Shown one piece after another: positions 54,757 through 64,000 of a stretch of DNA of 64,000 bases. The notes beneath the pieces are model-generated. The model had not been told where the DNA came from. It searched no databases and saw only the letters and a list, made by a program, of their open reading frames with translations. Location of the stretch: positions 682,001 through 746,000 of the forward strand of contig NZ_AP024897.1 of assembly GCF_024529975.1 (NCBI RefSeq), written 5' to 3'. Each line of letters opens with the position of its first letter. The stretch's first letter is position 1. A program made the translations under genes and the position numbers. The DNA is from Vibrio quintilis. GTDB taxonomy: Bacteria > Pseudomonadota > Gammaproteobacteria > Enterobacterales > Vibrionaceae.

Positions 54757-55229
54757 GAATTGGCCATGGTTTTGATGTCCATAGATTTGGAAGTGATGCC
54801 CCTTTGGTTATCGGTGGTGTTGTTATACCTTATGAGTCTGGCTTTATTGCTCATTCTGATGGTGATGTTGCTTTGCATGCTTTAAGTGATGCATTGCTTG
54901 GTGCAATCGGTGCCGGAGATATCGGACGTCATTTTCCTGATACAGATGAGACCTGGAAAGATATTGATAGCCGTATTTTGTTGAGAAATGTCTGGCAGCA
55001 AGTGAAAGCAGTCGGCTATCAGCTCGGTAATGCCGATATTACAATTATTGCACAGGCGCCGAAGATGGCACCTTATATCGAAATGATGCAGAAAGTGATT
55101 GCTGAAGATCTGGAGACGGATATCAGCCGCATAAATGTTAAAGCGACAACGACCGAAAAGTTGGGATTTACCGGAAGAAAAGAAGGCATCGCGTGTGAAG
55201 CTGTTGTCTTGTTGTGTCAAAATTCCTGA
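54750..55229 (+). CDS. ispF: 2-C-methyl-D-erythritol 2,4-cyclodiphosphate synthase
   Basis: 159 residues. Zinc-site [10 protein letters not shown], the [19 protein letters not shown] stretch, [10 protein letters not shown] and the nucleotide-binding [18 protein letters not shown]. Fifth MEP pathway enzyme; adjacent to ispD as usual. Confidence 0.98.
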   Translation: MLRIGHGFDVHRFGSDAPLVIGGVVIPYESGFIAHSDGDVALHALSDALLGAIGAGDIGRHFPDTDETWKDIDSRILLRNVWQQVKAVGYQLGNADITIIAQAPKMAPYIEMMQKVIAEDLETDISRINVKATTTEKLGFTGRKEGIACEAVVLLCQNS

Positions 55230-55252
55230 TGTCTATTTGCAGAGGCGTATTC

Positions 55253-56302
55253 ATGTCAAATGATATTTTGGCTGACTTAGCTTATTTATATGGTCAGCCA
55301 CAGGCAAAAGCCAAATTTAAAGAGAAACCTGAGCATTTTATCGTTACTGAAGATTTAGGCTTTTCTCCCGACGGGCATGGAGAGCATGTTTTTGTGCGTA
55401 TTCGGAAAACGGGAGAGAACACTCGTTTTGTCGCTAATGAACTGGCAAAAGCGTGTGGTGTTAAATCGAAAGATGTAAGCTGGGCTGGTCTGAAAGACCG
55501 TCATGCTGTGACAGAACAATGGTTGAGTATTTATTTACCCAAAGTGGATAAGCCAGATTTTTCGGCTTTTCTTGCCCGCTATCCGCAGGTTGAAATACTT
55601 GAAGTAACCCGCCACCGGAAAAAATTAAGGCCTGGAGAATTAAAAGGAAATCATTTTCAGGTGACGCTCACATCGGTTTCTGATGTTGATGATATTTTGC
55701 ACCGGCTGGAATTAATTCAGATTCATGGTGTGCCAAATTATTTTGGTACTCAGCGCTTTGGACAGGATGGAAATAATGTCCATGAAGCCAGACGCTGGGG
55801 GCGGGATAATGTACGTACCCGTAGTCAGTCTCAACGCAGTTTGTACTTATCGGCAGCCCGTTCATGGATTTTTAACCATATTGTATCTGAGAGAATTCAT
55901 CAGGAACTGTTCAGCCAGTTGATTTGTGGCGATATCGCTTTAGTGCATGGTGAATCAGTCTTGGTGACACCTGATAATTTGTCTGAGTTAAATCACCAGC
56001 TGTCAGGTGACCTTGCAGGCATTTCTGCGGCTTTAGCCGGTGATAATGATTTACCAACTAAAGACAGGGTTTTATCTTTAGAGCAGGCCTGTTTGGATGC
56101 GGAGCCCGACTTAATGAAGTTAATCCGCGGTAATCGTATGCGGCATGATCGGCGGAATATATCTCTAAAGCCTAAGCAATTGAATTGGAAGGTGAAAGAG
56201 AATGAGGTTATATTAGATTTTTCACTGGATTCAGGTTGCTTTGCGACCTCGATTTTAAGAGAACTAATTGAATCTATCTCTGTGGAGAGAGTTTTTGAAT
56301 GA
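55253..56302 (+). CDS. truD: tRNA pseudouridine(13) synthase
   Basis: 349 residues from the ATG at 55253, preceded by AGAGG; the frame opens 39 bases earlier inside the ispF end. Catalytic motif [14 protein letters not shown] with the nucleophilic Asp, and later [14 protein letters not shown] and [14 protein letters not shown]. It modifies U13 of tRNA-Glu. Overlaps surE by four bases. Confidence 0.97.
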   Translation: MSNDILADLAYLYGQPQAKAKFKEKPEHFIVTEDLGFSPDGHGEHVFVRIRKTGENTRFVANELAKACGVKSKDVSWAGLKDRHAVTEQWLSIYLPKVDKPDFSAFLARYPQVEILEVTRHRKKLRPGELKGNHFQVTLTSVSDVDDILHRLELIQIHGVPNYFGTQRFGQDGNNVHEARRWGRDNVRTRSQSQRSLYLSAARSWIFNHIVSERIHQELFSQLICGDIALVHGESVLVTPDNLSELNHQLSGDLAGISAALAGDNDLPTKDRVLSLEQACLDAEPDLMKLIRGNRMRHDRRNISLKPKQLNWKVKENEVILDFSLDSGCFATSILRELIESISVERVFE

Positions 56303-57039
56303 AAATCTTGTTGAGTAATGATGATGGTGTGTATGCCACGGGAATCCGCATTCTGGCAGATGCATTGAGAGACATTGCGGAAATTATTATTGTTGCGCCA
56401 GATCGTAATCGCTCGGGAGCATCCAACTCTTTAACCTTAGAGCATCCTTTACGTGTTAATGAGATAGCACCAAACACATACTCGGTTCAGGGAACACCGA
56501 CGGATTGTGTACATTTCGCTCTGAATGAACTACTCAGGGACAACTTACCTGAGTTAGTTTTGAGTGGTATTAACCATGGTGCGAATTTAGGTGATGATGT
56601 GTTGTACTCGGGGACTGTTGCTGCTGCGATGGAAGGGCACTTTTTAGGTGTACAATCAATTGCTTTTTCCCTGGTGGGCGAAACACATTTTAATACAGCG
56701 GCACAAATTGCACGTGAGTTGGTATTGCAACATATTCAATCGCCTGTTCCAACGAATCGATTATTAAATGTAAATATTCCTGACATCCCTTATGAGCATA
56801 TTGCCGGGACTTTGGTGACACGGTTAGGTGCCCGCCATCATGCAGAAACGATGATCAGACAGAAAGATCCAAGAGGCCACGATATATATTGGTTAGGGCC
56901 ACCGGGAAAAGAACAGGATGCCGGAGAAGGAACAGATTTTTATACTGTTGATCATGGCTATGTTTCTTTGACTCCTTTGCAGGTTGACTTGACTGCTCAC
57001 GAGTCAATAATTCGTATGACTGATTGGTTAAAAGGGTAG
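56299..57039 (+). CDS. surE: 5'/3'-nucleotidase SurE
   Basis: 246 residues. N-terminal metal-binding [44 protein letters not shown] and [26 protein letters not shown] are all conserved. Stationary-phase nucleotidase; in the standard surE-pcm-nlpD-rpoS order. Confidence 0.98.
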   Translation: MKILLSNDDGVYATGIRILADALRDIAEIIIVAPDRNRSGASNSLTLEHPLRVNEIAPNTYSVQGTPTDCVHFALNELLRDNLPELVLSGINHGANLGDDVLYSGTVAAAMEGHFLGVQSIAFSLVGETHFNTAAQIARELVLQHIQSPVPTNRLLNVNIPDIPYEHIAGTLVTRLGARHHAETMIRQKDPRGHDIYWLGPPGKEQDAGEGTDFYTVDHGYVSLTPLQVDLTAHESIIRMTDWLKG

Positions 57040-57044
57040 GTGCC

Positions 57045-57671
57045 ATGTCAAATCCACTCGCTGATAAGTTGGTTCATTTTCTTGTCAGAAGCGGTATTGA
57101 TGACAAACGTATATTGGAAGTAATACGTGAATTGCCAAGAGAGTACTTTGTCTCTCAGGCTATGATTCATCAGGCTTATGATAATAATGCTCTGCCGATA
57201 GGACTGGGGCAAACCATTTCTCAGCCTTACATTGTTGCTAAAATGACGCAATTGTTAAATTTGTCGTCTGGTAGTCGTGTGCTTGAAGTTGGAACTGGTT
57301 CTGGATATCAAACAGCAGTTCTGGCAAAGTTAGTTGATCATGTGTTTTCTATTGAAAGGATTAAATCCCTGCAATGGGATGCTAAACGTCGTCTGAGAAA
57401 GCTGGATATTTATAATGTTTCGATGAAGCATGGCGATGGGTGGCAAGGTTGGGAGGCAAAGAGCCCTTTTGACGCGATTATTGTGACAGCCGCCGCTGCT
57501 TCTGTTCCTCAGGCCTTGCTGGAACAGCTGGCTGAAAATGGATGCCTGGTGATACCTGTTGGAGATAATGAGCAGACATTGTTGAAGATTACACGAAGAG
57601 GGGAATCGTTTCATTCGGAAGAGATTGAAATGGTCCGGTTTGTTCCTCTTGTTGCAGGTGATTTAGCATAA
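57045..57671 (+). CDS. pcm: Protein-L-isoaspartate O-methyltransferase
   Basis: 208 residues from the ATG at 57045 (GGGTAGG upstream). SAM-binding [15 protein letters not shown] and the [15 protein letters not shown] substrate loop. It repairs isoaspartyl damage in aged proteins. Encoded five bases after surE and upstream of nlpD. Confidence 0.97.
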   Translation: MSNPLADKLVHFLVRSGIDDKRILEVIRELPREYFVSQAMIHQAYDNNALPIGLGQTISQPYIVAKMTQLLNLSSGSRVLEVGTGSGYQTAVLAKLVDHVFSIERIKSLQWDAKRRLRKLDIYNVSMKHGDGWQGWEAKSPFDAIIVTAAAASVPQALLEQLAENGCLVIPVGDNEQTLLKITRRGESFHSEEIEMVRFVPLVAGDLA

Positions 57672-57681
57672 ATGATTGATT

Positions 57682-58809
57682 ATGAGTAATGAAGTCAGGT
57701 GTTTACTTATCATTCTCTTCTCTGTTTATATAGCAGGGTGTTCCTCGCCGTTTCCTGCGCCTGTTTCAGGATTGGAGCGGGATTATGATAGTGTCTCCCG
57801 GGGAAGTTATCGGGGAAGTTATTATAAGGTCAGAGAAGGAGACACGCTGTACTTTATTTCTTATGTTACTGATAAAGATGTTAATGAAATTATTCGTTAC
57901 AATCATTTGTCTCCGCCTTATACAATATATCCAGGTCAGGAATTGTTATTATGGCGTCCTGTATATACGCCACCAGTCCGCGGTAAAAAAAGTTCTAATT
58001 CATCTCAGGTTTCCCATTCAGTTATTTCATCAGCAGCTACAGTTGCCGCGGTTGCTAAAGCTTCTTCCCCTTCACCGGCAAATATAATTCCGAAAATCAG
58101 AATTAAAAAGAAAGTTGTACCGAAAAAAAGCAGTATTGTTACAAAACATGTAGTTAAGAAGCCTGTGAAAACTACTTCTGCTTCTTCTCAATCCAAAACA
58201 AAATTAGTAACTAAAAGTAAAGGTGGGACACCGGTCAAAAAAAATGGAAACAAGGTAACTAATGTCTCACTTAAAAATTCTAAATATGCGCAAAATGCTA
58301 ACAAAATAAGAAATAAACATACGAAAGTTTCAAAAAAGCCAGCAAAAAGTGTTGAACGATCTCAGGCAAAAAGGTATGGTGAGCCTGAAGGTAAAAAAAA
58401 TGTTAACAAATCTATAATAAAGTCAAAATCTGGTTATACAAAGATACGCAAATGGATTTGGCCAACGAAAGGGAGGGTTATCCGCAGGTTTTCAATTGGT
58501 GATCAGGGAAATAAAGGGATTGATATTGCCGGAAGGCGGGGTCAACCTGTCGTATCTTCCGCTCCCGGAACAGTTGTTTATTCCGGAAATGCACTCAGAG
58601 GGTACGGTAACCTTGTAATTATTAAACACAATGACAAGTATCTAAGCGCTTACGCGCACAATGATCGGTTGCTAGTGAGAGAAGGACAAAATGTTAAGGC
58701 TGGCCAGAAGATAGCGACAATGGGCAGTTCCGGAACAAATAAGGTTCGTTTACATTTTGAGATTCGCTATCAGGGTAAGCCAGTAAATCCAAAACGCTAC
58801 TTGCCGTAA
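57682..58809 (+). CDS. nlpD: Murein hydrolase activator lipoprotein NlpD
   Basis: 375 residues from the ATG at 57682. Lipobox VYIAGCSS gives a lipidated Cys. A LysM domain follows (YYKVREGDTLYFISYVTDKD), then a long Lys/Ser/Thr/Val-rich basic linker (about residues 105-250), and a C-terminal M23-like domain (GNKGIDIAGRRGQPVVS, RGYGNLVIIKHN, LHFEIRYQGKPVNP) lacking the full set of catalytic zinc ligands, as in activators of AmiC. The linker is longer than in E. coli. The rpoS promoter normally lies within this gene. Confidence 0.95.
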   Translation: MSNEVRCLLIILFSVYIAGCSSPFPAPVSGLERDYDSVSRGSYRGSYYKVREGDTLYFISYVTDKDVNEIIRYNHLSPPYTIYPGQELLLWRPVYTPPVRGKKSSNSSQVSHSVISSAATVAAVAKASSPSPANIIPKIRIKKKVVPKKSSIVTKHVVKKPVKTTSASSQSKTKLVTKSKGGTPVKKNGNKVTNVSLKNSKYAQNANKIRNKHTKVSKKPAKSVERSQAKRYGEPEGKKNVNKSIIKSKSGYTKIRKWIWPTKGRVIRRFSIGDQGNKGIDIAGRRGQPVVSSAPGTVVYSGNALRGYGNLVIIKHNDKYLSAYAHNDRLLVREGQNVKAGQKIATMGSSGTNKVRLHFEIRYQGKPVNPKRYLP

Positions 58810-58883
58810 CGATAAATTGACAATCGTCATTATAGTGACATTAAAAGTAGTAGTGTCTTGCTAACTCGCCGGGGGGAGGCATC

Positions 58884-59885
58884 ATGAGTAAAAGCAATTC
58901 AGTAACTAAAGTCGATCAATTTGATTATGATTCAGACTCTTTTGAGCTCAGTACAATGGAAACCGGGTTCAACAGCAGTTCTGGTTCTGGCGACGCATCA
59001 ACAACAGAGTCCCGGGAGGAGTATGAAGTCACATCTAAAAGTTTAGATGCAACTCAGCTTTATCTCGGTGAGATCGGTTTTTCACCTCTATTAACTGCAG
59101 AAGAAGAAATTCTTTATGCCAGACGTGCATTACGTGGCGATGAAGCTGCCCGCAAGCGGATGATTGAAAGTAATCTGCGTTTGGTTGTTAAGATTTCCCG
59201 TCGGTATAGTAACCGCGGACTAGCGCTGCTTGACTTAATTGAAGAGGGAAACCTGGGATTAATCCGTGCTGTAGAAAAATTTGATCCTGAAAGAGGGTTT
59301 CGTTTTTCAACCTACGCAACATGGTGGATCCGACAAACTATTGAACGGGCCCTGATGAATCAGACCCGAACCATCCGCTTACCTATCCATGTTGTGAAAG
59401 AGCTCAATATTTATTTACGGACAGCCCGTGAATTATCGCAGAAATTAGATCATGAGCCGACCGCAGAGGATATAGCATTTGAGCTTGATAAACCGGTCGA
59501 TGATGTAAGTAAAATGCTTCGCCTGAATGAACGTATTAGTTCAGTTGACACACCAATTGGTGGTGATGGTGATAAAGCATTACTGGATATTATTCCTGAT
59601 GCAAAACATTATGATCCGGAATACTCAACTGAAGATGATGATATTAAATCTTCTTTGCTACATTGGTTGGATGAGTTGAATCCGAAGCAAAAAGAAGTAC
59701 TGGCCAGACGTTTTGGCTTACTTGGATATGAACCATCGACACTTGAAGAAGTAGGTAGAGAAATTAATTTAACCCGTGAGCGTGTACGCCAGATACAGGT
59801 TGAAGGCCTGAGGCGACTGCGCGAAATACTTCTGAAACAGGGATTAAGTATGGAATCTCTTTTCGATGTTGAAAATGAAGATTAA
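58884..59885 (+). CDS. rpoS: Stationary-phase sigma factor RpoS
   Basis: 333 residues. [21 protein letters not shown] (region 1.2), [37 protein letters not shown] (region 2, quoted in part), [20 protein letters not shown], and region 4 [28 protein letters not shown] precedes the ATG. It directs general stress gene expression. Downstream of nlpD and followed by a strong terminator. Confidence 0.99.
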   Translation: MSKSNSVTKVDQFDYDSDSFELSTMETGFNSSSGSGDASTTESREEYEVTSKSLDATQLYLGEIGFSPLLTAEEEILYARRALRGDEAARKRMIESNLRLVVKISRRYSNRGLALLDLIEEGNLGLIRAVEKFDPERGFRFSTYATWWIRQTIERALMNQTRTIRLPIHVVKELNIYLRTARELSQKLDHEPTAEDIAFELDKPVDDVSKMLRLNERISSVDTPIGGDGDKALLDIIPDAKHYDPEYSTEDDDIKSSLLHWLDELNPKQKEVLARRFGLLGYEPSTLEEVGREINLTRERVRQIQVEGLRRLREILLKQGLSMESLFDVENED

Positions 59886-59901
59886 TTTTTTATTTGTTTG
59901 A

Positions 59902-59934
59902 AAAAACCCCGCAGAATTTTCTGCGGGGTTTTTG
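59902..59934 (+). terminator. Rho-independent terminator after rpoS
   Basis: AAAACCCCGCAG / CTGCGGGGTTTT, a 12-bp perfect stem with a six-base loop and trailing T, 17 bases after the stop. Confidence 0.95.
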
Positions 59935-59989
59935 TTTGGGTATATTATGCCGATGGCAAATCAATGCTTCGAGTGTAAAGGATAGATAA

Positions 59990-60379
59990 TTGACACAAAA
60001 TAATTTATTGACGTATGTTCAAACTTTGAAAGGCAAACATAGCAAAATTAAAGTTGTTGATTGCCTGGTTCAGGAAGAATCTCTTGATGAAAATGGGACA
60101 ACAGTTACCCGATATTGTGCTGATTACCAATTTTCTGATGGTGTGATTCTTCGTTATGAGACTGAACAAGACGAGATAGAGCAGGATGACTATGTTTGTC
60201 AGGAATGCTGGATTTCATATAAAGTGATGTACTCCCCTGAAGGATTAAATATTCGCCCAGGATATAAATCTTTTATCAATCAATGTCAGGAAGATTTTTG
60301 GATAAAAATCAATCAGGTACAAAGTAACGAAGATATGCGTACAGACTATTTGTCACGCCACTTCCATTCAGAAGTTTGA
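59990..60379 (+). CDS. Conserved protein of unknown function between rpoS and mutS
   Basis: 129 residues. The only in-frame start is TTG at 59990, with AAGGA eight bases upstream. The protein is acidic with a central QECWISYKVMYSPEG segment and no signal or membrane segment. No family with known role recognised. It stands alone after the rpoS terminator and converges with mutS. Confidence 0.7.
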   Translation: MTQNNLLTYVQTLKGKHSKIKVVDCLVQEESLDENGTTVTRYCADYQFSDGVILRYETEQDEIEQDDYVCQECWISYKVMYSPEGLNIRPGYKSFINQCQEDFWIKINQVQSNEDMRTDYLSRHFHSEV

Positions 60380-60421
60380 TATTCCGGATAATTGAAAGTG
60401 GCGATTTATTCAAAGCGGTTA

Positions 60422-63004
60422 TTATAAATGTTGTTTGAGCTGATAAAGTAAAGCTAATGCTTCTTTTGGAGAGAGCTCATCCGGATCTGTACCGGCGATA
60501 ATTTTTTCAACTTCAGATGGCTCTGGTATCAGATCCAGCTGATTGGCCGGATCAATTCTGAGCGGTTTAGAAGTATCAGAATTCGTTGTTTGTTCAAGTT
60601 GATTTAATTTGGATCTTGCTCTTTTTACCACAGCTTTTGGAACCCCAGCCAGCCCGGCAACGGCAAGTCCGTAAGATTTACTGGCAGCGCCTTCCTGTAC
60701 AGCATGCATAAATGCAATACTGTCCCCATGCTCTACCGCATCGAGGTGGACATTGGCCAAATGTGGAAGCACATTAGGTAGTTCCGTCAGTTCAAAATAG
60801 TGTGTGGCAAAAAGAGTTAATGCAGATATTTCTTTTGCCAGCCACTCTGCACTTGCCCATGCGAGAGACAGCCCGTCGTAAGTGCTGGTTCCCCGCCCAA
60901 TTTCGTCCATCAGCACCAGACTGTTTGCTGTGGCATTATGCAGAATATTTGCCGTTTCAGTCATTTCAACCATAAAGGTAGAACGACCAGATGCAAGATC
61001 ATCTGAGGCTCCAATTCGGGTAAAAATACGATCAACCGGCCCAATGACAGCCGATTCAGCAGGGACATAACTACCGATATGAGCCAGCAAAACAATGAGG
61101 GCTGTCTGACGCATATACGTTGACTTACCTCCCATATTAGGACCGGTAATGATCAACATTTTTCGTTGTGGATGAAGTTCGATGGGGTTTGCAATAAACG
61201 GTTCCTGCATCACCTGTTCGACTACCGGATGTCGGCCACCAAGAATATGGATACCTGAATCACCGGATAATTCAGGCCGGCAGTAGTCCAGAGTTTCAGC
61301 CCGTTCAGCTAAATTTTGCAGCACATCAAGTTGAGATATTGCCGCAGAAAGCTGTAAAAGTGTTTCCAGATGCGGAAGCAATTGGTCAAATAAACGTTCC
61401 CACAGCTGTTTTTCCAGAGCCAGAGCTTTGGACTTTGAATTGAGGACTTTATCTTCATGCTCTTTGAGCTCTGGGATGATATAGCGCTCAGCATTTTTCA
61501 GTGTTTGTCTGCGGATATAATGAGTGGGAACAAGATGGCTTTGACCACGGCTGACCTGGATATAAAATCCATGGACATTGTTGTATCCCACTTTCAGAGT
61601 GTCAATATCATGACGTTCTCTTTCCTGTTGTTCCAGCTCTTCTAAATATGCGGTCGCACCGTTAGCCAGATCCCGCCACTTATCGAGTTCCTCATCATAT
61701 CCGGGAGCGATGACACCACCGTCCCTAATAACCACCGGTGGATTTTCGACGATAGCTGATTCAAGAAGCCGGGCAATCTCATCCAGAGGCTGACACTCCT
61801 GTGCCAGTTTCTTTAGATAAGGGTGGCTGACATTCTGAATTAATTCCTGTAGTTCAGGTAATTGATACATCGCATGACGTAATCTGGCCAGGTCTCTGGG
61901 GCGTGCGGAACGAATTGCAAGCCGTGCTAATATACGTTCAATATCACCAATCTGTTTCAAGACCGGGGATAGATCAGAAAACAATCCTGAATCTTTTATT
62001 TCACGAATTGCATCAAGCCGGTTGTTTAATGTCTCAGCTTCACGCATCGGCTGATGAATCCAGCGCTTCAGCATCCGGCTTCCCATCGGTGTTGCGGAAT
62101 AATCAAGAATATCAGCCAGCGTATTATCTGTTCCACCAGATAAATTCTGCGTAAGTTCCAGGTTTTTGCGTGTAGATGCATCCATCATCACGGATTGATC
62201 TTGTCGATCGATGGTTAGTGAGCGAATATGGGGTAAGGCTGTACGTTGTGTATCTTTGACGTACTGGATCAGACAGCCTGCTGCACATAATCCGGTTTCT
62301 GCCTGTTCGACACCAAACCCGACCAGATCTTTTGTTCCGAACTGCTGGTTTAACTGCTGTTTGGCTGTATTCAGTTCAAATTCCCAAACCGGGCGTCTTC
62401 GGTTTCCTTTTCGATTCTCCAGTAAAACCGTGGATTGAAAATCTTCAGGATAAAGCAATTCCTTAGGCGTTGTACGTTGAAGCTCAGCTGACATTGCTTC
62501 CTCTGTGTCCAGCTCACTGAGTTGAAAACGACCTGAAGTGATATCTAAAGTCGCATAGCCAAAGCTTTGTCCGGATTGATAAATTGCAGCAATCAGGTTA
62601 TCGGTTCTTTCCGGTAAAAGTGCTTCATCAGTCACGGTTCCCGGGGTGACAATTCTGACTATTTGTCGCTCAACCGGACCTTTGCTGGTTGCCGGGTCGC
62701 CGATCTGTTCACAGATAGCAACTGATTCACCCATTTGAACCAGTTTGGCGAGATAACCTTCAACAGCATGAAAAGGAACGCCGGCCATTGGAATGGGTTC
62801 GCCTGCTGAACTGCCTCTTTTTGTCAGAGATATATCCAGTAATTGTGAGGCATGTTTGGCATCATCATAGAAAAGTTCGTAGAAATCTCCCATGCGGTAG
62901 AATAGCAATATATCTGGATTCTCTGATTTTAGTCTCAGATATTGTTGCATCATCGGAGTGTGCTTTGTCTCATTTTGACTGCTTTTATTGGTGCTTTTTG
63001 CCAT
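60422..63004 (-). CDS. mutS: DNA mismatch repair protein MutS
   Basis: 860 residues. Mismatch-recognition domain with [28 protein letters not shown] (the Phe-x-Glu is in GDFYELF, quoted in part), connector, clamp and lever domains, ATPase with Walker [15 protein letters not shown], Walker [16 protein letters not shown] and FATHYFEL, and a C-terminal tetramerisation tail. Length is typical (E. coli 853). No sign of inactivation. Confidence 0.99.
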   Translation of the reverse strand: MAKSTNKSSQNETKHTPMMQQYLRLKSENPDILLFYRMGDFYELFYDDAKHASQLLDISLTKRGSSAGEPIPMAGVPFHAVEGYLAKLVQMGESVAICEQIGDPATSKGPVERQIVRIVTPGTVTDEALLPERTDNLIAAIYQSGQSFGYATLDITSGRFQLSELDTEEAMSAELQRTTPKELLYPEDFQSTVLLENRKGNRRRPVWEFELNTAKQQLNQQFGTKDLVGFGVEQAETGLCAAGCLIQYVKDTQRTALPHIRSLTIDRQDQSVMMDASTRKNLELTQNLSGGTDNTLADILDYSATPMGSRMLKRWIHQPMREAETLNNRLDAIREIKDSGLFSDLSPVLKQIGDIERILARLAIRSARPRDLARLRHAMYQLPELQELIQNVSHPYLKKLAQECQPLDEIARLLESAIVENPPVVIRDGGVIAPGYDEELDKWRDLANGATAYLEELEQQERERHDIDTLKVGYNNVHGFYIQVSRGQSHLVPTHYIRRQTLKNAERYIIPELKEHEDKVLNSKSKALALEKQLWERLFDQLLPHLETLLQLSAAISQLDVLQNLAERAETLDYCRPELSGDSGIHILGGRHPVVEQVMQEPFIANPIELHPQRKMLIITGPNMGGKSTYMRQTALIVLLAHIGSYVPAESAVIGPVDRIFTRIGASDDLASGRSTFMVEMTETANILHNATANSLVLMDEIGRGTSTYDGLSLAWASAEWLAKEISALTLFATHYFELTELPNVLPHLANVHLDAVEHGDSIAFMHAVQEGAASKSYGLAVAGLAGVPKAVVKRARSKLNQLEQTTNSDTSKPLRIDPANQLDLIPEPSEVEKIIAGTDPDELSPKEALALLYQLKQHL

Positions 63005-63335
63005 TTTATCTATTAAAACCGGTGAGTTATGCTTGGAGTCTCATTTAGTTTCGCTGCATCTTATTCATTTATTATTGCCAGAGCTGGAAAAAGTATCCGC
63101 CTTTTCCGAAGCGGCTTTATATCATGAGCTGATAAGCTGTCTGGTGAAACTAAACTATCAGGAACAATTTCAGATACGAAGAGTAACAAACCTTTAAGTA
63201 ATAGAGCAATGGGGTGCTTACTTTTGGAAAGCACAAAAAGACCGACGCCAAAAGTAATCAAAATAGGGTTGTTTCACAGAGAAAGGGTGATGTAAAAACC
63301 GGGTCTGAGCCAGGAACATCTCTGTCTGACTTGGA
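63005..63335. other. Intergenic region between mutS and flagellin
   Basis: 331 bases. It should contain the mutS promoter (minus strand, right of 63004). Short open frames on both strands have no credible start with ribosome site and no recognisable product. No repeat or strong terminator was found, only a weak hairpin CCGGGTC...GCCAGG at about 63300-63316 just after the flagellin stop. Confidence 0.35.
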
Positions 63336-64000
63336 TTATCCCAGCAAGTTTAAGGCTGAATTTGGAGCTTGTTTTGCCTGTGCTAAGACGGAAGTGGATA
63401 CCTGCTGTAAAATCTGGGACCTGGTCATGTTCGTTGCATCTTTTGCAAAATCAGTGTCTTTGATCTGACTTTTTGATGCATGCACATTTTCATTAATATT
63501 ATCTAAGTTGTTAATTGCATGACTTAAACGATTTTGAAATGCACCAAGCCCGGCCCGTTGGGAATCTACGTATTGTAATGCCGTATCGACCATAGCAATA
63601 CCACGCTGTGCACCGCCGACAGTTGTAACATCGAGATCGTCGATGGATTCCCATGTTTGATAAAACGGGCTCAGTTCATCTATCAGATCTCCTTGAACTT
63701 CAATCGCATTACCTATCAGATCAATACTTGCCATGAATATTTGAAGATGTCCTGATTCATCCACTGATGCTTTGATTAAATTTTGCTGCCCGTTAATTCT
63801 GGTTGCGATTTCTTCTATATCATCTCCTCCTTTTAGTTCGAAGATGATTTGCTGGTTGTTCTCAGAGGTATTTTTATCCGTTAGATTGACCGTCATTGAT
63901 GAGTCTTTTGATAACACCCAGTCGGAATTTTTGCCTTCTTTCGTCGTTAAAAAAGTTGTTCCGCCTGTGATTAAATTATCTGAACGCATATCTTTCAGAG
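63336..64000 (-). CDS. Flagellin, C-terminal part (cut by window end)
   Basis: About 221 C-terminal residues; the frame stays open to base 64000, so the gene begins outside the window. The flagellin C-terminal helix domain is plain: GIAMVDTALQYVDSQRAGLGAFQNRL, INNLDNINENVHASKSQIKDTDFA and the end MTRSQILQQVSTSVLAQAKQ...LNLLG (quoted in part). The central segment (D2-like) has DDIEEIATRINGQ as in Vibrio polar flagellins. Which paralogue it is cannot be told. Confidence 0.95.
   Translation of the reverse strand, partial: LKDMRSDNLITGGTTFLTTKEGKNSDWVLSKDSSMTVNLTDKNTSENNQQIIFELKGGDDIEEIATRINGQQNLIKASVDESGHLQIFMASIDLIGNAIEVQGDLIDELSPFYQTWESIDDLDVTTVGGAQRGIAMVDTALQYVDSQRAGLGAFQNRLSHAINNLDNINENVHASKSQIKDTDFAKDATNMTRSQILQQVSTSVLAQAKQAPNSALNLLG

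Noticed and set aside
62988..63261. Short frames on both strands upstream of mutS
   Set aside because: No ribosome sites, no recognisable domains, and they conflict with the expected mutS promoter region.

Overview
The window looks like a chromosomal segment of a gamma-proteobacterium of the Vibrionaceae type. The evidence is gene order and protein sequence: parE-parC, pilABCD-coaE-zapD-yacG, rpsU-yqeY-dnaG-rpoD, ftsB-ispD-ispF-truD-surE-pcm-nlpD-rpoS-mutS, ParC numbering with Ser85 in the quinolone-resistance region, and a polar-type flagellin at the right edge. The species cannot be named from the sequence alone.

Layout. 1-2755: end of parE and all of parC (topoisomerase IV). 2845-6180 (minus strand): a bufferin-type metal-handling operon (DUF2282 peptide, DUF692/MNIO enzyme, DUF2063 partner, DoxX) preceded by an ECF sigma factor with a short zinc-finger anti-sigma. 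Two promoters with the same unusual architecture lie in front of the sigma gene and the peptide gene. 6532-13564: yacG, zapD, coaE, type IV pilus genes pilD, pilC, pilB, pilA, then nadC. 13728-22875: ampD, an orphan tetrapyrrole methylase with a possible Fur box, a three-gene membrane/TAXI operon that includes a 56-residue membrane protein, a MerR/EthD divergent pair, a hydrolase, an SDR, a PhoD-like phosphatase and two small unknown genes.

22939-37428 is an integrated genetic island of about 14.4 kb in the 3' end of a CAT-anticodon tRNA gene, bounded by a 46-bp exact direct repeat. It carries a tyrosine integrase with flanking arm-type repeats, a complete group II intron with its maturase, a two-gene module with a PD-(D/E)xK-like nuclease, a gene broken by one extra G, an AlpA-like regulator, a two-tyrosine HUH replication protein, a 1385-residue STAND ATPase with an N-terminal serine hydrolase domain (a probable anti-phage gene), a structured RNA resembling phage C4 antisense RNA, and about 3.5 copies of a 110-bp tandem repeat. 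The combination suggests a phage-satellite-like element carrying defence cargo.

37625-45250: histidine utilisation by the five-enzyme route (hutH, hutU, hutI, hutF, hutG) with the repressor hutC and two HutC-type palindromes. 45393-49937: macromolecular synthesis operon. 50163-63004: tsaD, plsY, folB-folK-uppP, ftsB-ispD-ispF-truD-surE-pcm-nlpD, rpoS, a conserved unknown gene and mutS. 63336-64000: a flagellin gene cut by the window end.
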